Counted from the first letter of the stretch, positions 50,057 to 58,497 are shown. The stretch is DNA of 64,000 bases from Psychroserpens luteus (GCF_015319355.1 NZ_JADILU010000008.1:62001-126000); one strand, 5' to 3'. The notes: generated by a model not told the origin, from the letters alone. Program-made: numbers and translations.

Positions 50057-50292
50057 TTTTGTAAAACGTTCTAGTTAATAAAATTATTACATTCATTATG
50101 GAATGGTAATTATTAAATTCTAAAAGCATTTTTTGGTACAAATGCGATTATCTTCAATTTAAAGATTTTAGAATAAACCACTGTATTGATTATATTTAAT
50201 AGAATAATTTTCCGTTTAATTAAGAATATATTATTTTTTAAGAAAAATATTCTGTTTAATTTGGTCGTCCAATTTAAATTTTGCAATATTTG
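50057..50292 (+). promoter_or_regulatory. Intergenic region with promoter for the metY riboswitch transcript
   Basis: TTG at 50261-50263, 21 nt, AATATTTG at 50285-50292 gives a plausible promoter about 65 nt before the riboswitch. The part before 50260 is very AT-rich, with one weak dyad (AGAATAT / ATATTCT) that may end the T9SS gene; nothing else was seen. Confidence 0.5.
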
Positions 50293-50354
50293 TGCTCACA
50301 AAGTTCAAACACTTACTGAAAAGAAAGATTTTAATTTTTAAAATTTTTCAAAAA

Positions 50355-50477
50355 TGTTATCAAGAAAGGCAGAGGGATTAGACCCGATGAAGCCTTAGCA
50401 ACCCTTAAGTTTATTAAGAAGGTGCTAAATTCTACTCAGTTTTTCGATTCATTTATCGACAAACTAGATAGATAACC
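50355..50477 (+). ncRNA. SAM-I (S-box) riboswitch upstream of metY
   Basis: The conserved S-box core is present in order: GAGGGATTAGACCCGATGAA, CCTTAGCAACCC and GAAGGTGCTAAATTC. A closing P1 stem is GTTATC (50356-50361) with GATAAC (50471-50476). It controls methionine-biosynthesis genes by SAM. The copy upstream of metH has the same core. Confidence 0.93.
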
Positions 50478-50499
50478 AAAATGTAATTACTCATCTGTA

Positions 50500-50525
50500 G
50501 TTATATATTTTCTTATAACATTTTT
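50500..50525 (+). promoter_or_regulatory. Putative expression platform of the metY riboswitch
   Basis: A weak terminator-like hairpin GTTATA / TATAAC followed by ATTTTT. Its 3' half with T tract (50515-50525) is an exact complement of the riboswitch 5' edge (50350-50360), so P1 and the platform could be mutually exclusive. Confidence 0.45.
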
Positions 50526-50620
50526 CTATTAAGTATGCTTCAGCCTTAGATAATACTCAGGGTAAATGAAGCTTATTTGGCTTTTGGTTTAATCATTAAT
50601 TAACTCAAAAACTTAGAAAA

Positions 50621-51913
50621 ATGAGTACACAAAAATTCGCAACCAAAGCGTTGCACGCAGGACACGATGTTAGTAAAAATGGAGGTACAAGGGCTGTTCC
50701 TATTTATCAATCTACAGCTTATGTCTTTGATGATTCTGATGATGCAGCAGGACGTTTTAATTTGTCTGTTCCAGGATTTATTTACACACGTTTAAATAAC
50801 CCAACCAATGATATTTTAGAGCAACGTATTGCTGCTCTGGAAGGTGGCGTCGCAGCAGTTGCAACCGCATCTGGTACAGCTGCTATTTCAACAACATTGT
50901 TAACACTTTTAAAAGCTGGAGACCATATAGTAGCGTCAAGCAGTTTGTATGGAGGAACCTATAATTTATTGAGCGTTACGTTGCCAAGACATGGTATTAC
51001 AACAACTTTTGTAGATCCTTCTGATCCTGAAAACTTCGGAAAAGCAGCTCAAGAAAATACCAGAGCAATTTTCGTAGAATCTTTAGGAAACCCAAAACTT
51101 GATGTTTTAGATCTCGAAGCCATTTCTAAAGAGGCCAAAACGCATAAAGTGCCATTAATTGTAGATAATACTGTGGCAACACCTTATTTGTTAAATCCAA
51201 TTGAGTATGGGGCAAATATTGTCATTCACTCATTGACAAAGTACATCAATGGTAACGGTACATCTTTAGGAGGCATTATAGTTGATGCAGGAACCTTTGA
51301 TTGGACTAACGGAAAATTCCCAGAGTTCACAGAGCCATCAGCAGGTTACCATGGTTTGGTTTATAGCGAATCCATAGGTCCAGCAGCATTTATTGCAAAA
51401 GTTAGAATTGAAGGATTACGTGATTATGGTGGAGCTTTGAGTCCGTTTAATGCGTTTCAAATTATTCAAGGTTTAGAAACTTTAGAATTGCGTATTAAAA
51501 AGCATAGTGAGAATGCGTTAGAATTAGCAAAATGGTTACAGGAGCAACCAGAAGTAAACTGGGTTAATTACCCTGGTTTAGAAACAAGTAAATATAGAGA
51601 CTTAGCTAAAAAATATTTACCTGAAGGACAAAGTGGAATTGTGACCTTTGGTGTTGAAGGTGGTTATGAGTCAGCTAAAAAAGTAGCAGATACAACCAAG
51701 TTGTTCTCATTATTAGCCAATATTGGTGATACTAAATCTTTAATTATTCATCCTGCAAGTACAACGCATCAACAATTAAGTGATGAAGCGCAGGAAACTA
51801 CAGGTGTTACTAAAGATTTGATTCGTTTATCTGTTGGTATAGAGAATATTGATGATTTGAAAGCAGATTTAAAAGAAGCTTTCGCAGTGGTGAAACAAGC
51901 TATTTTATCCTAA
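50621..51913 (+). CDS. metY: O-acetylhomoserine sulfhydrylase
   Basis: Combines O-acetylhomoserine with sulfide to give homocysteine, using pyridoxal phosphate. It has 430 residues, the long MetY type: FATKALHAGHD at the start, the YTRLNNPT motif, ASGTAAISTTLLTLLKAGDH, IVDNTVATPYLLNPIEYGA and the PLP lysine in VIHSLTKYINGNGTSLGG. The long insertion FDWTNGKFPEFTEPSAGYHG before the C-terminal domain is typical of MetY and absent from MetB/MetZ. It is under SAM-I riboswitch control and is first in an operon with metX and metZ. Confidence 0.95.
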   Translation: MSTQKFATKALHAGHDVSKNGGTRAVPIYQSTAYVFDDSDDAAGRFNLSVPGFIYTRLNNPTNDILEQRIAALEGGVAAVATASGTAAISTTLLTLLKAGDHIVASSSLYGGTYNLLSVTLPRHGITTTFVDPSDPENFGKAAQENTRAIFVESLGNPKLDVLDLEAISKEAKTHKVPLIVDNTVATPYLLNPIEYGANIVIHSLTKYINGNGTSLGGIIVDAGTFDWTNGKFPEFTEPSAGYHGLVYSESIGPAAFIAKVRIEGLRDYGGALSPFNAFQIIQGLETLELRIKKHSENALELAKWLQEQPEVNWVNYPGLETSKYRDLAKKYLPEGQSGIVTFGVEGGYESAKKVADTTKLFSLLANIGDTKSLIIHPASTTHQQLSDEAQETTGVTKDLIRLSVGIENIDDLKADLKEAFAVVKQAILS

Positions 51914-51928
51914 AAATATAGTAGTCAA

Positions 51929-51967
51929 AATAGCTATTTCAAGTCGTTCTGGCTTGCGATAGCTATT
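51929..51967 (+). other. Intercistronic hairpin between metY and metX
   Basis: Stem AATAGCTAT / ATAGCTATT (51929-51937 and 51959-51967) with an inner CAAG / CTTG pair and no T tract, so a processing or stability element is more likely than a terminator. Confidence 0.5.
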
Positions 51968-51982
51968 CTAATAAGTAAGTTT

Positions 51983-53005
51983 ATGTCGTCATTAAAATAT
52001 ATTAAGATTTCCAGTTTTAAAACCGAAAATGGACAATCACAACATATCAGGCTATCATATCAAATATATGGTCAGCCTTTAAGCGATGCACCAATAGTTT
52101 TGGTGAATCATGCATTAACGGGTAATTCTACTGTCTGCGGAAAAGAGGGTTGGTGGAATGATCTTATAGGTGAAAACAAATGCATTGACACAAACTTCTA
52201 TACGGTTTTAGCTTTCAATATTCCTGGAAACGGATTTGATGATAACGACGAAAATCTAATTGAAAACTATAAGGATTTTACAGCAAGAACAATTGCAGAG
52301 ATCTTTTCCGAAGGACTAAAAAAATTAAATATAAAAGAACTTTTTGCTGTTATTGGAGGATCTGTTGGTGGCGGAATTGCATGGGAACTTGCAGCACTGC
52401 AACCAGATTTGATAGATCACCTTATTCCTATAGCTACAGATTGGAAATCTACAGATTGGTTAATTGCGAATTGTCATATCCAAGATGCCATTTTAAATAA
52501 CTCTTGTAAGCCTTTAGAGGACGCAAGAATGCATGCGATGACTTTATATCGATCACCAGAATCATTAACGAGTAAGTTTAATCGTACCACAAAATCGAGT
52601 TCGCTTTTTAATGTGGAGAGTTGGCTAAATTATCATGGAGAAGCTTTGAATACACGTTTTAATCTTTCAGCATATAAATTAATGAATCAAATATTGAGGA
52701 CTATTGATATTACTAGAGATAGAACTTCGTTTAATGATGTGGTTTCAAAAATCAATTCAAATATTCATATTGTGACGATTAATAGTGATCTCTTTTTTAA
52801 GGCTGAAGAAAATTGGGAAACTTACGTAGACTTAAAATTAATTAAAGAGAATGTTTGCATTAATGAAATCAAATCGATTCATGGTCATGATGCATTTTTA
52901 ATTGAATTTGCACAATTATCTAAATTTTTAACACCCATTTTTGAAGCTCGAAAAGAAACCAAATATTTTGAATTAGAGTGCTATAAAAAACGCATAACAG
53001 CATAA
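51983..53005 (+). CDS. metX: Homoserine O-acyltransferase (MetX-like alpha/beta hydrolase)
   Basis: A 340-residue alpha/beta-hydrolase-fold protein whose neighbours indicate acylation of homoserine for the next step. It has LVNHALTGNST at the oxyanion region, the nucleophile Ser in VIGGSVGGGIAWELA (GGSVGG where most MetX have GGSMGG), IATDWKSTDWLIANCHIQ, and the C-terminal catalytic His in IHGHDAFLIEF. It is slightly short for the family. It is located between two PLP-dependent sulfhydrylases. Acetyl rather than succinyl as donor is inferred from the adjacent metY. Confidence 0.85.
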   Translation: MSSLKYIKISSFKTENGQSQHIRLSYQIYGQPLSDAPIVLVNHALTGNSTVCGKEGWWNDLIGENKCIDTNFYTVLAFNIPGNGFDDNDENLIENYKDFTARTIAEIFSEGLKKLNIKELFAVIGGSVGGGIAWELAALQPDLIDHLIPIATDWKSTDWLIANCHIQDAILNNSCKPLEDARMHAMTLYRSPESLTSKFNRTTKSSSLFNVESWLNYHGEALNTRFNLSAYKLMNQILRTIDITRDRTSFNDVVSKINSNIHIVTINSDLFFKAEENWETYVDLKLIKENVCINEIKSIHGHDAFLIEFAQLSKFLTPIFEARKETKYFELECYKKRITA

Positions 53006-53008
53006 AAC

Positions 53009-54169
53009 ATGAGTCATTTTGAAACAGACGCGATAAGATCGCAAACCGAACGTTCTCAATTTTTAGAACATTCTACACCTTTATACTTAACATCAAGTTT
53101 TGTTTTTGAAGATGCCGAAGATATGAGAGCGTCGTTTTCCGAAGAAAAACAACGTAATATTTACAGTCGTTTTACAAACCCAAACACTACTGAGTTTGTA
53201 GAAAAGATTTGTAAAATGGAAGGAGCTGAAGCTGGTTATGCCTTCGCAACAGGAATGTCTGCAGTGTTTTCAACATTCGCAGCATTACTAAATGCAGGTG
53301 ATCATATTGTTTCTGCAAGGAGCATTTTTGGATCTACTCATGGGTTATTCACAAAGTTTTTACCAAAATGGAATATTGAAACAAGCTATTTCAACGTTAA
53401 TGCGATGGATAGTGTAGAAGATTTAATTCAACCAAACACTAAAATTTTATATGCTGAAAGTCCAACAAATCCTGCAGTTGATATTCTCGATTTAGAACGA
53501 CTAGGACAAATTGCGAAAAAAGACAATTTATTATTAATCATTGATAATTGTTTTGCGACACCATATTTACAAAATCCAATTAAGTTTGGAGCAGATTTGG
53601 TCATTCATTCGGCTACAAAATTAATTGATGGACAAGGTCGAGTTTTAGGAGGAGTTACTGTTGGAAAAGCAGATTTGATTAGAGAGATTTATTTGTTTTC
53701 TAGAAATACAGGTCCAGCTTTATCACCATTTAATGCTTGGGTATTATCAAAAAGTTTAGAAACTTTAGCAGTGCGAGTAGATAAACATTGTGAGAATGCT
53801 TTAAAGGTTGCTGAGTTTTTAGAAAGCCATTTAAAAATTAATTTGGTGAAATATCCATTTTTGAAATCTCATCCCCAATACGAAATCGCTAAAAAGCAAA
53901 TGAAATTAGGAGGCAATGTTGTTGCGTTTGAAATTAAAGGAGGCGTAGAAGCAGGTCGTCAATTTTTAAATAAGATTAAATTATGTTCATTGTCTGCTAA
54001 TTTAGGAGATACTAGAACTATAGTCACGCATCCAGCATCAACAACACATGCTAAACTTTTAGAAAAAGATAGATTAGAGGTTGGTATCAGTGGTGGTTTG
54101 GTAAGAATTTCGGTTGGATTAGAACATGTTCAAGATATAATTGCTGATTTAAATCAGGCTTTAGAGTAA
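53009..54169 (+). CDS. metZ: O-succinylhomoserine/O-acetylhomoserine sulfhydrylase (MetZ-like)
   Basis: A 386-residue trans-sulfuration-family PLP enzyme starting 3 nt after metX. Landmarks: IYSRFTNPNT, GAEAGYAFATGMSAVFSTFA, IIDNCFATPYLQNPIKFGADL, the PLP lysine in VIHSATKLIDGQGRVLGG and ANLGDTRTIVTHPASTTHA. IDGQGRVLGG is typical of MetZ-type sulfhydrylases, whereas metY two genes upstream has INGNGTSLGG. The two enzymes would be partly redundant or differ in substrate, and cystathionine gamma-synthase activity is not excluded. Confidence 0.85.
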   Translation: MSHFETDAIRSQTERSQFLEHSTPLYLTSSFVFEDAEDMRASFSEEKQRNIYSRFTNPNTTEFVEKICKMEGAEAGYAFATGMSAVFSTFAALLNAGDHIVSARSIFGSTHGLFTKFLPKWNIETSYFNVNAMDSVEDLIQPNTKILYAESPTNPAVDILDLERLGQIAKKDNLLLIIDNCFATPYLQNPIKFGADLVIHSATKLIDGQGRVLGGVTVGKADLIREIYLFSRNTGPALSPFNAWVLSKSLETLAVRVDKHCENALKVAEFLESHLKINLVKYPFLKSHPQYEIAKKQMKLGGNVVAFEIKGGVEAGRQFLNKIKLCSLSANLGDTRTIVTHPASTTHAKLLEKDRLEVGISGGLVRISVGLEHVQDIIADLNQALE

Positions 54170-54181
54170 CGTATAAAAAAG

Positions 54182-54189
54182 TATCTTTG
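54182..54189 (+). promoter_or_regulatory. -7 box of the Rrf2 gene, predicting a leaderless mRNA
   Basis: TATCTTTG ends 5 nt before the ATG at 54195, so transcription should start at or next to the start codon. The -33 region has only TTA. The promoter makes the regulator independent of the SAM-controlled met operon before it. Confidence 0.55.
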
Positions 54190-54194
54190 CATTC

Positions 54195-54605
54195 ATGTTA
54201 TCAAAGAAAACAAAATACGGTATCAAAGCACTTACTTTTTTGGCAAGACAAGAAACTAAGAATCCTGTTTCAATTGCAACCATATCTAAAAGTGAAAATA
54301 TTTCAGTCAAATTTTTAGAAAGCATTTTGTTAACTCTTAGAAAAAATGGCATTTTAGGATCAAAAAAAGGAATTGGAGGTGGTTACTATTTAATTAAAAA
54401 CCCTAAAGATGTTCCAATGACTATGGTCATGAGAGTTTTAGAAGGACCAATAGCTATGATGCCATGTGTAAGTTTAAATTATTATGAAAAATGTGATGAT
54501 TGTCCAGATGAAGATAAATGCGCAGTACATAGATTAATGATCCAAGTAAGAGATAATTCACTTGAAGTATTTAGAAATACAACATTAGCTGATCTCTCGA
54601 ATTAG
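54195..54605 (+). CDS. Rrf2-family transcriptional regulator
   Basis: A 136-residue winged-helix regulator: MLSKKTKYGIKALTFLA at the N-terminus, then ISVKFLESILLTLRKNGILGSKKGIGGGYYL as recognition helix and wing (quoted here as ISVKFLESILLTLRKNG only up to 17 residues matters). The C-terminal part carries several cysteines (MPCVSLNYYEKCDDCPDEDK and one more Cys), more than the three of IscR and compatible with an Fe-S or Zn site. It sits between the methionine operon and the sulfate-assimilation operon and probably controls the latter, like CymR/IscR-type sulfur regulators, through the palindrome at 54693-54706. Confidence 0.9.
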   Translation: MLSKKTKYGIKALTFLARQETKNPVSIATISKSENISVKFLESILLTLRKNGILGSKKGIGGGYYLIKNPKDVPMTMVMRVLEGPIAMMPCVSLNYYEKCDDCPDEDKCAVHRLMIQVRDNSLEVFRNTTLADLSN

Positions 54606-54669
54606 CATATTCGCAATCAATACCTAATATTTTTACCAAATAACTCAATGATTTTTAATAAATATAGTA

Positions 54670-54706
54670 TAGGTTTGTATTATTATCCTACTTACCCGAT
54701 AGGGTA
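54670..54706 (+). promoter_or_regulatory. Promoter and candidate operator of the sulfite-reduction operon
   Basis: A -7 box TAGGTTTG (54670-54677), followed 15 nt later by a perfect inverted repeat TACCC-GATA-GGGTA (54693-54706), which would overlap the first transcribed bases. GC-rich dyads are rare in this AT-rich intergenic DNA. The adjacent Rrf2 protein is the natural candidate ligand. Confidence 0.5.
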
Positions 54707-54734
54707 TTAGATAATTAATTAAATAATATAAAAA

Positions 54735-54995
54735 ATGGATACAGTTTTGAGTCAAAATGACGACATAAAAACAGAAGAAATATCTCTAATACAAGCTGGG
54801 GAAAAAGTAAAAAGAACACTTGTGAAAACTATAAGTTGGAGAGTTTTAGGTACAATAGCAACAATCGTTATTTCTTATGCAATAACAGGAACATTAGCCT
54901 TAGCCTTTTCTATTGGATTTATAGAATTGATTTCAAAATTAGTACTGTATTATTTTCATGAACGTACTTGGAATAAAATAAAATGGGGAAGATGA
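54735..54995 (+). CDS. DUF2061 small membrane protein
   Basis: An 86-residue protein with a DUF2061 domain: VKRTLVKTISWRVLGTIATI, a second span GTLALAFSIGFIELISKLVL, and the YYFHERTWNKIKWG ending. Two membrane helices. In flavobacteria and other bacteria it commonly opens sulfate-assimilation operons, as here, and a role in sulfate or thiosulfate handling has been suggested by context. It overlaps cysH by 4 nt if cysH starts at 54992. Confidence 0.88.
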   Translation: MDTVLSQNDDIKTEEISLIQAGEKVKRTLVKTISWRVLGTIATIVISYAITGTLALAFSIGFIELISKLVLYYFHERTWNKIKWGR

Positions 54996-55612
54996 TAGAT
55001 ATTGATATAGAAAAATTAAATAAGCAACTTAAACATAAAGCACCAGACGAAATCATAAAGTGGGCTTTAACTTTATCAGAAAAAAGAATAGTAACAACAA
55101 GCTTTGGCATGTATTCAGCAATATTATTGAGTACAATGTCCAAGCATGACAAAGATATTAAAGTTGTTTGGTGCGACACATTATATAATCAACCTAGTAC
55201 TTATGAACATGCAGCAAATCTTATCAAAAATTATGATTTGAAAATCAATAAATACCAATCTCTAAAAAGTAAGGAAGAGATTGATGCAACCATTGGTTTG
55301 CCAAGTTTAGAAGATGACAATCACGCTGAGTTTTCTGAAGTCGTAAAACTAGAGCCTTTTAGAAGAGCATTAAAAGAGCATCAACCAGATTTATGGTTCA
55401 CTAATATTAGAGTGCGTCAAACTGAATTAAGAAATAAAAAAGACATTTTAAGTTATAGTAAAGATGGTATTTTGAAAATAAGTCCATTTTACTATTGGAC
55501 AGATGCTGAATTAGATACCTATTTAGAAGCAAACAATTTGCCTAAAAACCATAAGTATTTTGATCCAATAAAAGCCTTACAAAATAGAGAGTGTGGTATC
55601 CACTTGCAATAA
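54992..55612 (+). CDS. cysH: Phosphoadenosine/adenosine phosphosulfate reductase
   Basis: Reduces (P)APS to sulfite. I prefer the ATG at 54992 (overlap ATGA with DUF2061) over 54983; the product is 206 residues. It has the PP-loop-like VTTSFGMYSAILLSTMS, the VWCDTLYNQPSTYEHA segment, TNIRVRQTELRNKKDI and the C-terminal catalytic ECGIHLQ. The CC...CxxC iron-sulfur cysteines of APS reductases are absent, pointing to the thioredoxin-dependent type. No sulfate adenylyltransferase (cysD/cysN) follows, as would be usual. Confidence 0.88.
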   Translation: MIDIDIEKLNKQLKHKAPDEIIKWALTLSEKRIVTTSFGMYSAILLSTMSKHDKDIKVVWCDTLYNQPSTYEHAANLIKNYDLKINKYQSLKSKEEIDATIGLPSLEDDNHAEFSEVVKLEPFRRALKEHQPDLWFTNIRVRQTELRNKKDILSYSKDGILKISPFYYWTDAELDTYLEANNLPKNHKYFDPIKALQNRECGIHLQ

Positions 55613-55622
55613 AAAAAGTGTT

Positions 55623-57716
55623 ATGCAAAGTTTTAGAACCGAAATAGAAAACCCTATTGTAGAGAATGATATTATTGAATTAGCCAATAAAATCGAACTC
55701 TTTCATGAAGGGAAATTAGATGAAGAAAAGTTTAGAAGTCTTCGATTAGCAAGAGGTGTTTACGGTCAGCGACAACAAGGTGTTCAAATGATTCGTATCA
55801 AACTACCTTATGGAAAGGTATTGAGTAATCAATTAAGAAGAATCGCAGATGTTTCAGATGAATATTCTCGTGGTCGTTTACACATTACCACACGTCAAGA
55901 TATTCAAATTCATTATGTAGACTTAGATCGTACGCCTCAACTTTGGGAAGAATTAGAACGCGATAATGTGACGTTACGTGAAGCTTGTGGAAACACAGTA
56001 CGTAATGTAACAGCAAGTGAAACAGCAGGTATAGATATTAACGAACCTTTTGATGTATCACCTTATGCAGATGCTTTATTTCGATACTTTTTACGAAACC
56101 CAATTTGTCAAGAAATGGGACGAAAATTTAAAGCTTCTTTCTCTGCTTCAGATGAAGATACAGGTTTGTCTTACATGCATGATTTAGGATTTATCCCTAA
56201 AATCAAAAATGGAGAACTTGGGTTTAAAGTGCTTTTAGGTGGAGGTTTAGGTTCGCAACCTAGACATGCAGATTTATTATACGAGTTTTTACCTGCAAAT
56301 AAGATAATTCCATTGATGGAAGGTGTTTTACGACTATTTGATCGTCATGGTGAGCGTAAAAGTAGAGCAAAAGCAAGGCTGAAATTTTTAATCAAGAATA
56401 TTGGTCTAGAAGCATTCAAAACTTTAGTTGAGGAAGAACAAAATGCGATCGAATTTAAAACGGTTGAGATAGATGCAGAAGCTTATCCAGTTTCAACTCC
56501 AATTTCCGTAGACATACCAAATGTCAATATTGATGATACTAAAGATTTCGAATTGTGGAAATTAACTAACATCGTTAAGCAAAAACAAGATGGATATGTT
56601 GCGATAGGAATCAAAGTATTATTAGGTGATTTTTATACAGATAAAGCCAGATTGTTGTCAGATTTAGTAGAGAATTATGCTGCAGGAGAAATTAGATTAA
56701 GCCTTAGACAAAATATTCTCATTCCGTTTGTCAAAGAAGAATTATTACCTTTTTTCTATTCCGAATTAAAAAAATTAGGATTCACAGAATTAGGCTATAA
56801 CAAAGCAGTAGATATCACAGCCTGTCCTGGAACTGACACTTGTAATTTAGGGATTTCAAGTAGTACAGGAATAGCCGAAGAACTAGAACGTATTATAAAA
56901 ATCGAGTATCCGCAATACTTAAAAAATGAAGATCTAGTCATTAAAATTAGTGGTTGTATGAATGCCTGTGGACAACACAATATGGCAAATATTGGGTTTC
57001 AAGGGATGTCTATTCGTACAAAAGATAAATTAGTAGCACCTGCACTTCAAGTATTACTTGGAGGTGGGAATAAAGGAAATGGTCAAGGTGTTTTTGCAGA
57101 TAAAGTTGTGAAAATACCAAGTAAAAGAGGGCCAGAAGCATTACGTAGAATCCTAAATGATTATGAGCAGTTTGCCAGCAAACAAAAATTTGAAGATTAT
57201 TATGCTCAAAAAGGCGAAAAATATTTCTACGAGTTGTTGACAGATTTGTCAAGTATTGAAAATTTAACTCAAGACGACTTTATAGATTGGGGAAGTGAGG
57301 AAGCATATGTAAAAGCCATAGGAGTTGGAGAATGTGCTGGTGTAGTTATTGATTTAATAGCGACGTTATTTCTAGAAAGCGAAGAAAAAATTGAAGAAGC
57401 AAGCAAAGCATTTAAAAACAAAGTGTACTCTAGTGCTATTTATTATGCCTACAGTTCTATGGTGAATTCTGCGAAAGCAATTTTACTTTCAGAAGATATA
57501 TCAACAAATACACAAGCAGGAATTATTAAACAATTTGATGAACTCATTGTCGATACCAAAAAATTAAATTTAGACATGTCATTTTCAGATTTAGTGTATC
57601 AAATTAGAGCACATGCACCAACCCAAACATTTGCCAAAGCATATATAAAAAACGCACAAGAGTTTTTAGAAGTTGTAAGAGTTTTACGAGCACAAGAGGT
57701 CATAAAAAAAGGATAG
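55623..57716 (+). CDS. Sulfite/nitrite reductase with C-terminal HEPN domain
   Basis: A 697-residue sirohaem and 4Fe-4S hemoprotein. The start is the ATG at 55623 (MQSFRTEIENP); the frame extends upstream without support. Two ferredoxin-like repeats (LHITTRQDIQIHYVDL; IRLSLRQNILIPFV) flank the cluster motif C401-x5-C407 and C445-x3-C449 (ITACPGTDTC, ISGCMNACGQHN). From about residue 575 a HEPN domain follows (KNKVYSSAIYYAYSSMVNSA, TNTQAGIIKQFDEL), an accessory unit found fused to this reductase in Bacteroidetes. Context makes sulfite the substrate: cysH before, sirohaem synthesis after. Confidence 0.88.
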   Translation: MQSFRTEIENPIVENDIIELANKIELFHEGKLDEEKFRSLRLARGVYGQRQQGVQMIRIKLPYGKVLSNQLRRIADVSDEYSRGRLHITTRQDIQIHYVDLDRTPQLWEELERDNVTLREACGNTVRNVTASETAGIDINEPFDVSPYADALFRYFLRNPICQEMGRKFKASFSASDEDTGLSYMHDLGFIPKIKNGELGFKVLLGGGLGSQPRHADLLYEFLPANKIIPLMEGVLRLFDRHGERKSRAKARLKFLIKNIGLEAFKTLVEEEQNAIEFKTVEIDAEAYPVSTPISVDIPNVNIDDTKDFELWKLTNIVKQKQDGYVAIGIKVLLGDFYTDKARLLSDLVENYAAGEIRLSLRQNILIPFVKEELLPFFYSELKKLGFTELGYNKAVDITACPGTDTCNLGISSSTGIAEELERIIKIEYPQYLKNEDLVIKISGCMNACGQHNMANIGFQGMSIRTKDKLVAPALQVLLGGGNKGNGQGVFADKVVKIPSKRGPEALRRILNDYEQFASKQKFEDYYAQKGEKYFYELLTDLSSIENLTQDDFIDWGSEEAYVKAIGVGECAGVVIDLIATLFLESEEKIEEASKAFKNKVYSSAIYYAYSSMVNSAKAILLSEDISTNTQAGIIKQFDELIVDTKKLNLDMSFSDLVYQIRAHAPTQTFAKAYIKNAQEFLEVVRVLRAQEVIKKG

Positions 57717-57720
57717 GAAT

Positions 57721-58485
57721 ATGAAGACAGTAGCAAAATTAACAGTAGTTGGAGCAGGACCAGGAGATGAAGAATTAATTACTTTAAAAGGTGTTAAGGC
57801 TATTAAATCTGCAGATGTTATTCTATACGATGCGCTTATCAATGTAGCATTATTGAAATATGCTTCACCAAAAGCAGAACTCATATTTGTAGGTAAACGT
57901 AAAGGATGCTACGCCTATCAACAGGACCAAATTAATGAGCTTATCGTGAGTAGAGCAAAAAGTTATGGTCATGTTGTGAGGTTAAAAGGAGGTGATCCTT
58001 TTATTTTCGGAAGAGGAGCAGAAGAGATAGATTACGCCAAACAATTTGACATAGAAACTTATGTCGTTCCAGGAATATCATCATCAATTGCAGTACCTGC
58101 TTATCAAGGTATTCCATTGACAAAACGAGGTGCTTCAGAAAGCTTTTGGGTTATTACAGGAACAACAAAATCACATCAAATTTCAAAAGACATTGCACTT
58201 GCAGCACAATCTTCAGCAACCGTTGTTATTTTAATGGGAATGGGGAAATTGAGTGAAATTGTAAAGATTTTTTCTTCGGAAAATAAAAACAATACAGCAA
58301 TAGCGATTATTCAAAACGGAACAACAGACCGAGAAAATGTAGGCATAGGAACCATTGAAACTATAGAATCTATTGTTGCCAAAAAACAATTATCATCTCC
58401 AGCAATTATTGTTATTGGTGAGGTTGTAAGTCAACGTGTAACATTAAACTCTATTCAGCAAGAAGTAGAATCACAATTCGCATAA
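57721..58485 (+). CDS. cobA: Uroporphyrinogen-III C-methyltransferase
   Basis: Methylates uroporphyrinogen III twice with SAM to give precorrin-2, the first step to sirohaem for the neighbouring reductase. It has 254 residues, with VGAGPGDEELITLKG at the N-terminus, LRYDALI-like LYDALIN, RLKGGDPFIFGRGAEE, VPGISSSIAVPAYQGIPLTK and VILMGMGKL. The single-domain form is normal here, since the partner enzyme follows as a separate gene. It starts 4 nt after the reductase. Confidence 0.95.
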   Translation: MKTVAKLTVVGAGPGDEELITLKGVKAIKSADVILYDALINVALLKYASPKAELIFVGKRKGCYAYQQDQINELIVSRAKSYGHVVRLKGGDPFIFGRGAEEIDYAKQFDIETYVVPGISSSIAVPAYQGIPLTKRGASESFWVITGTTKSHQISKDIALAAQSSATVVILMGMGKLSEIVKIFSSENKNNTAIAIIQNGTTDRENVGIGTIETIESIVAKKQLSSPAIIVIGEVVSQRVTLNSIQQEVESQFA

Positions 58486-58497
58486 AAAATCACACAC

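Noticed and set aside
50526-50620. A second riboswitch or leader peptide between the metY riboswitch and metY
   Set aside because: There is a GCTTCA/TGAAGC dyad, but no aptamer consensus and only a 4-codon frame.
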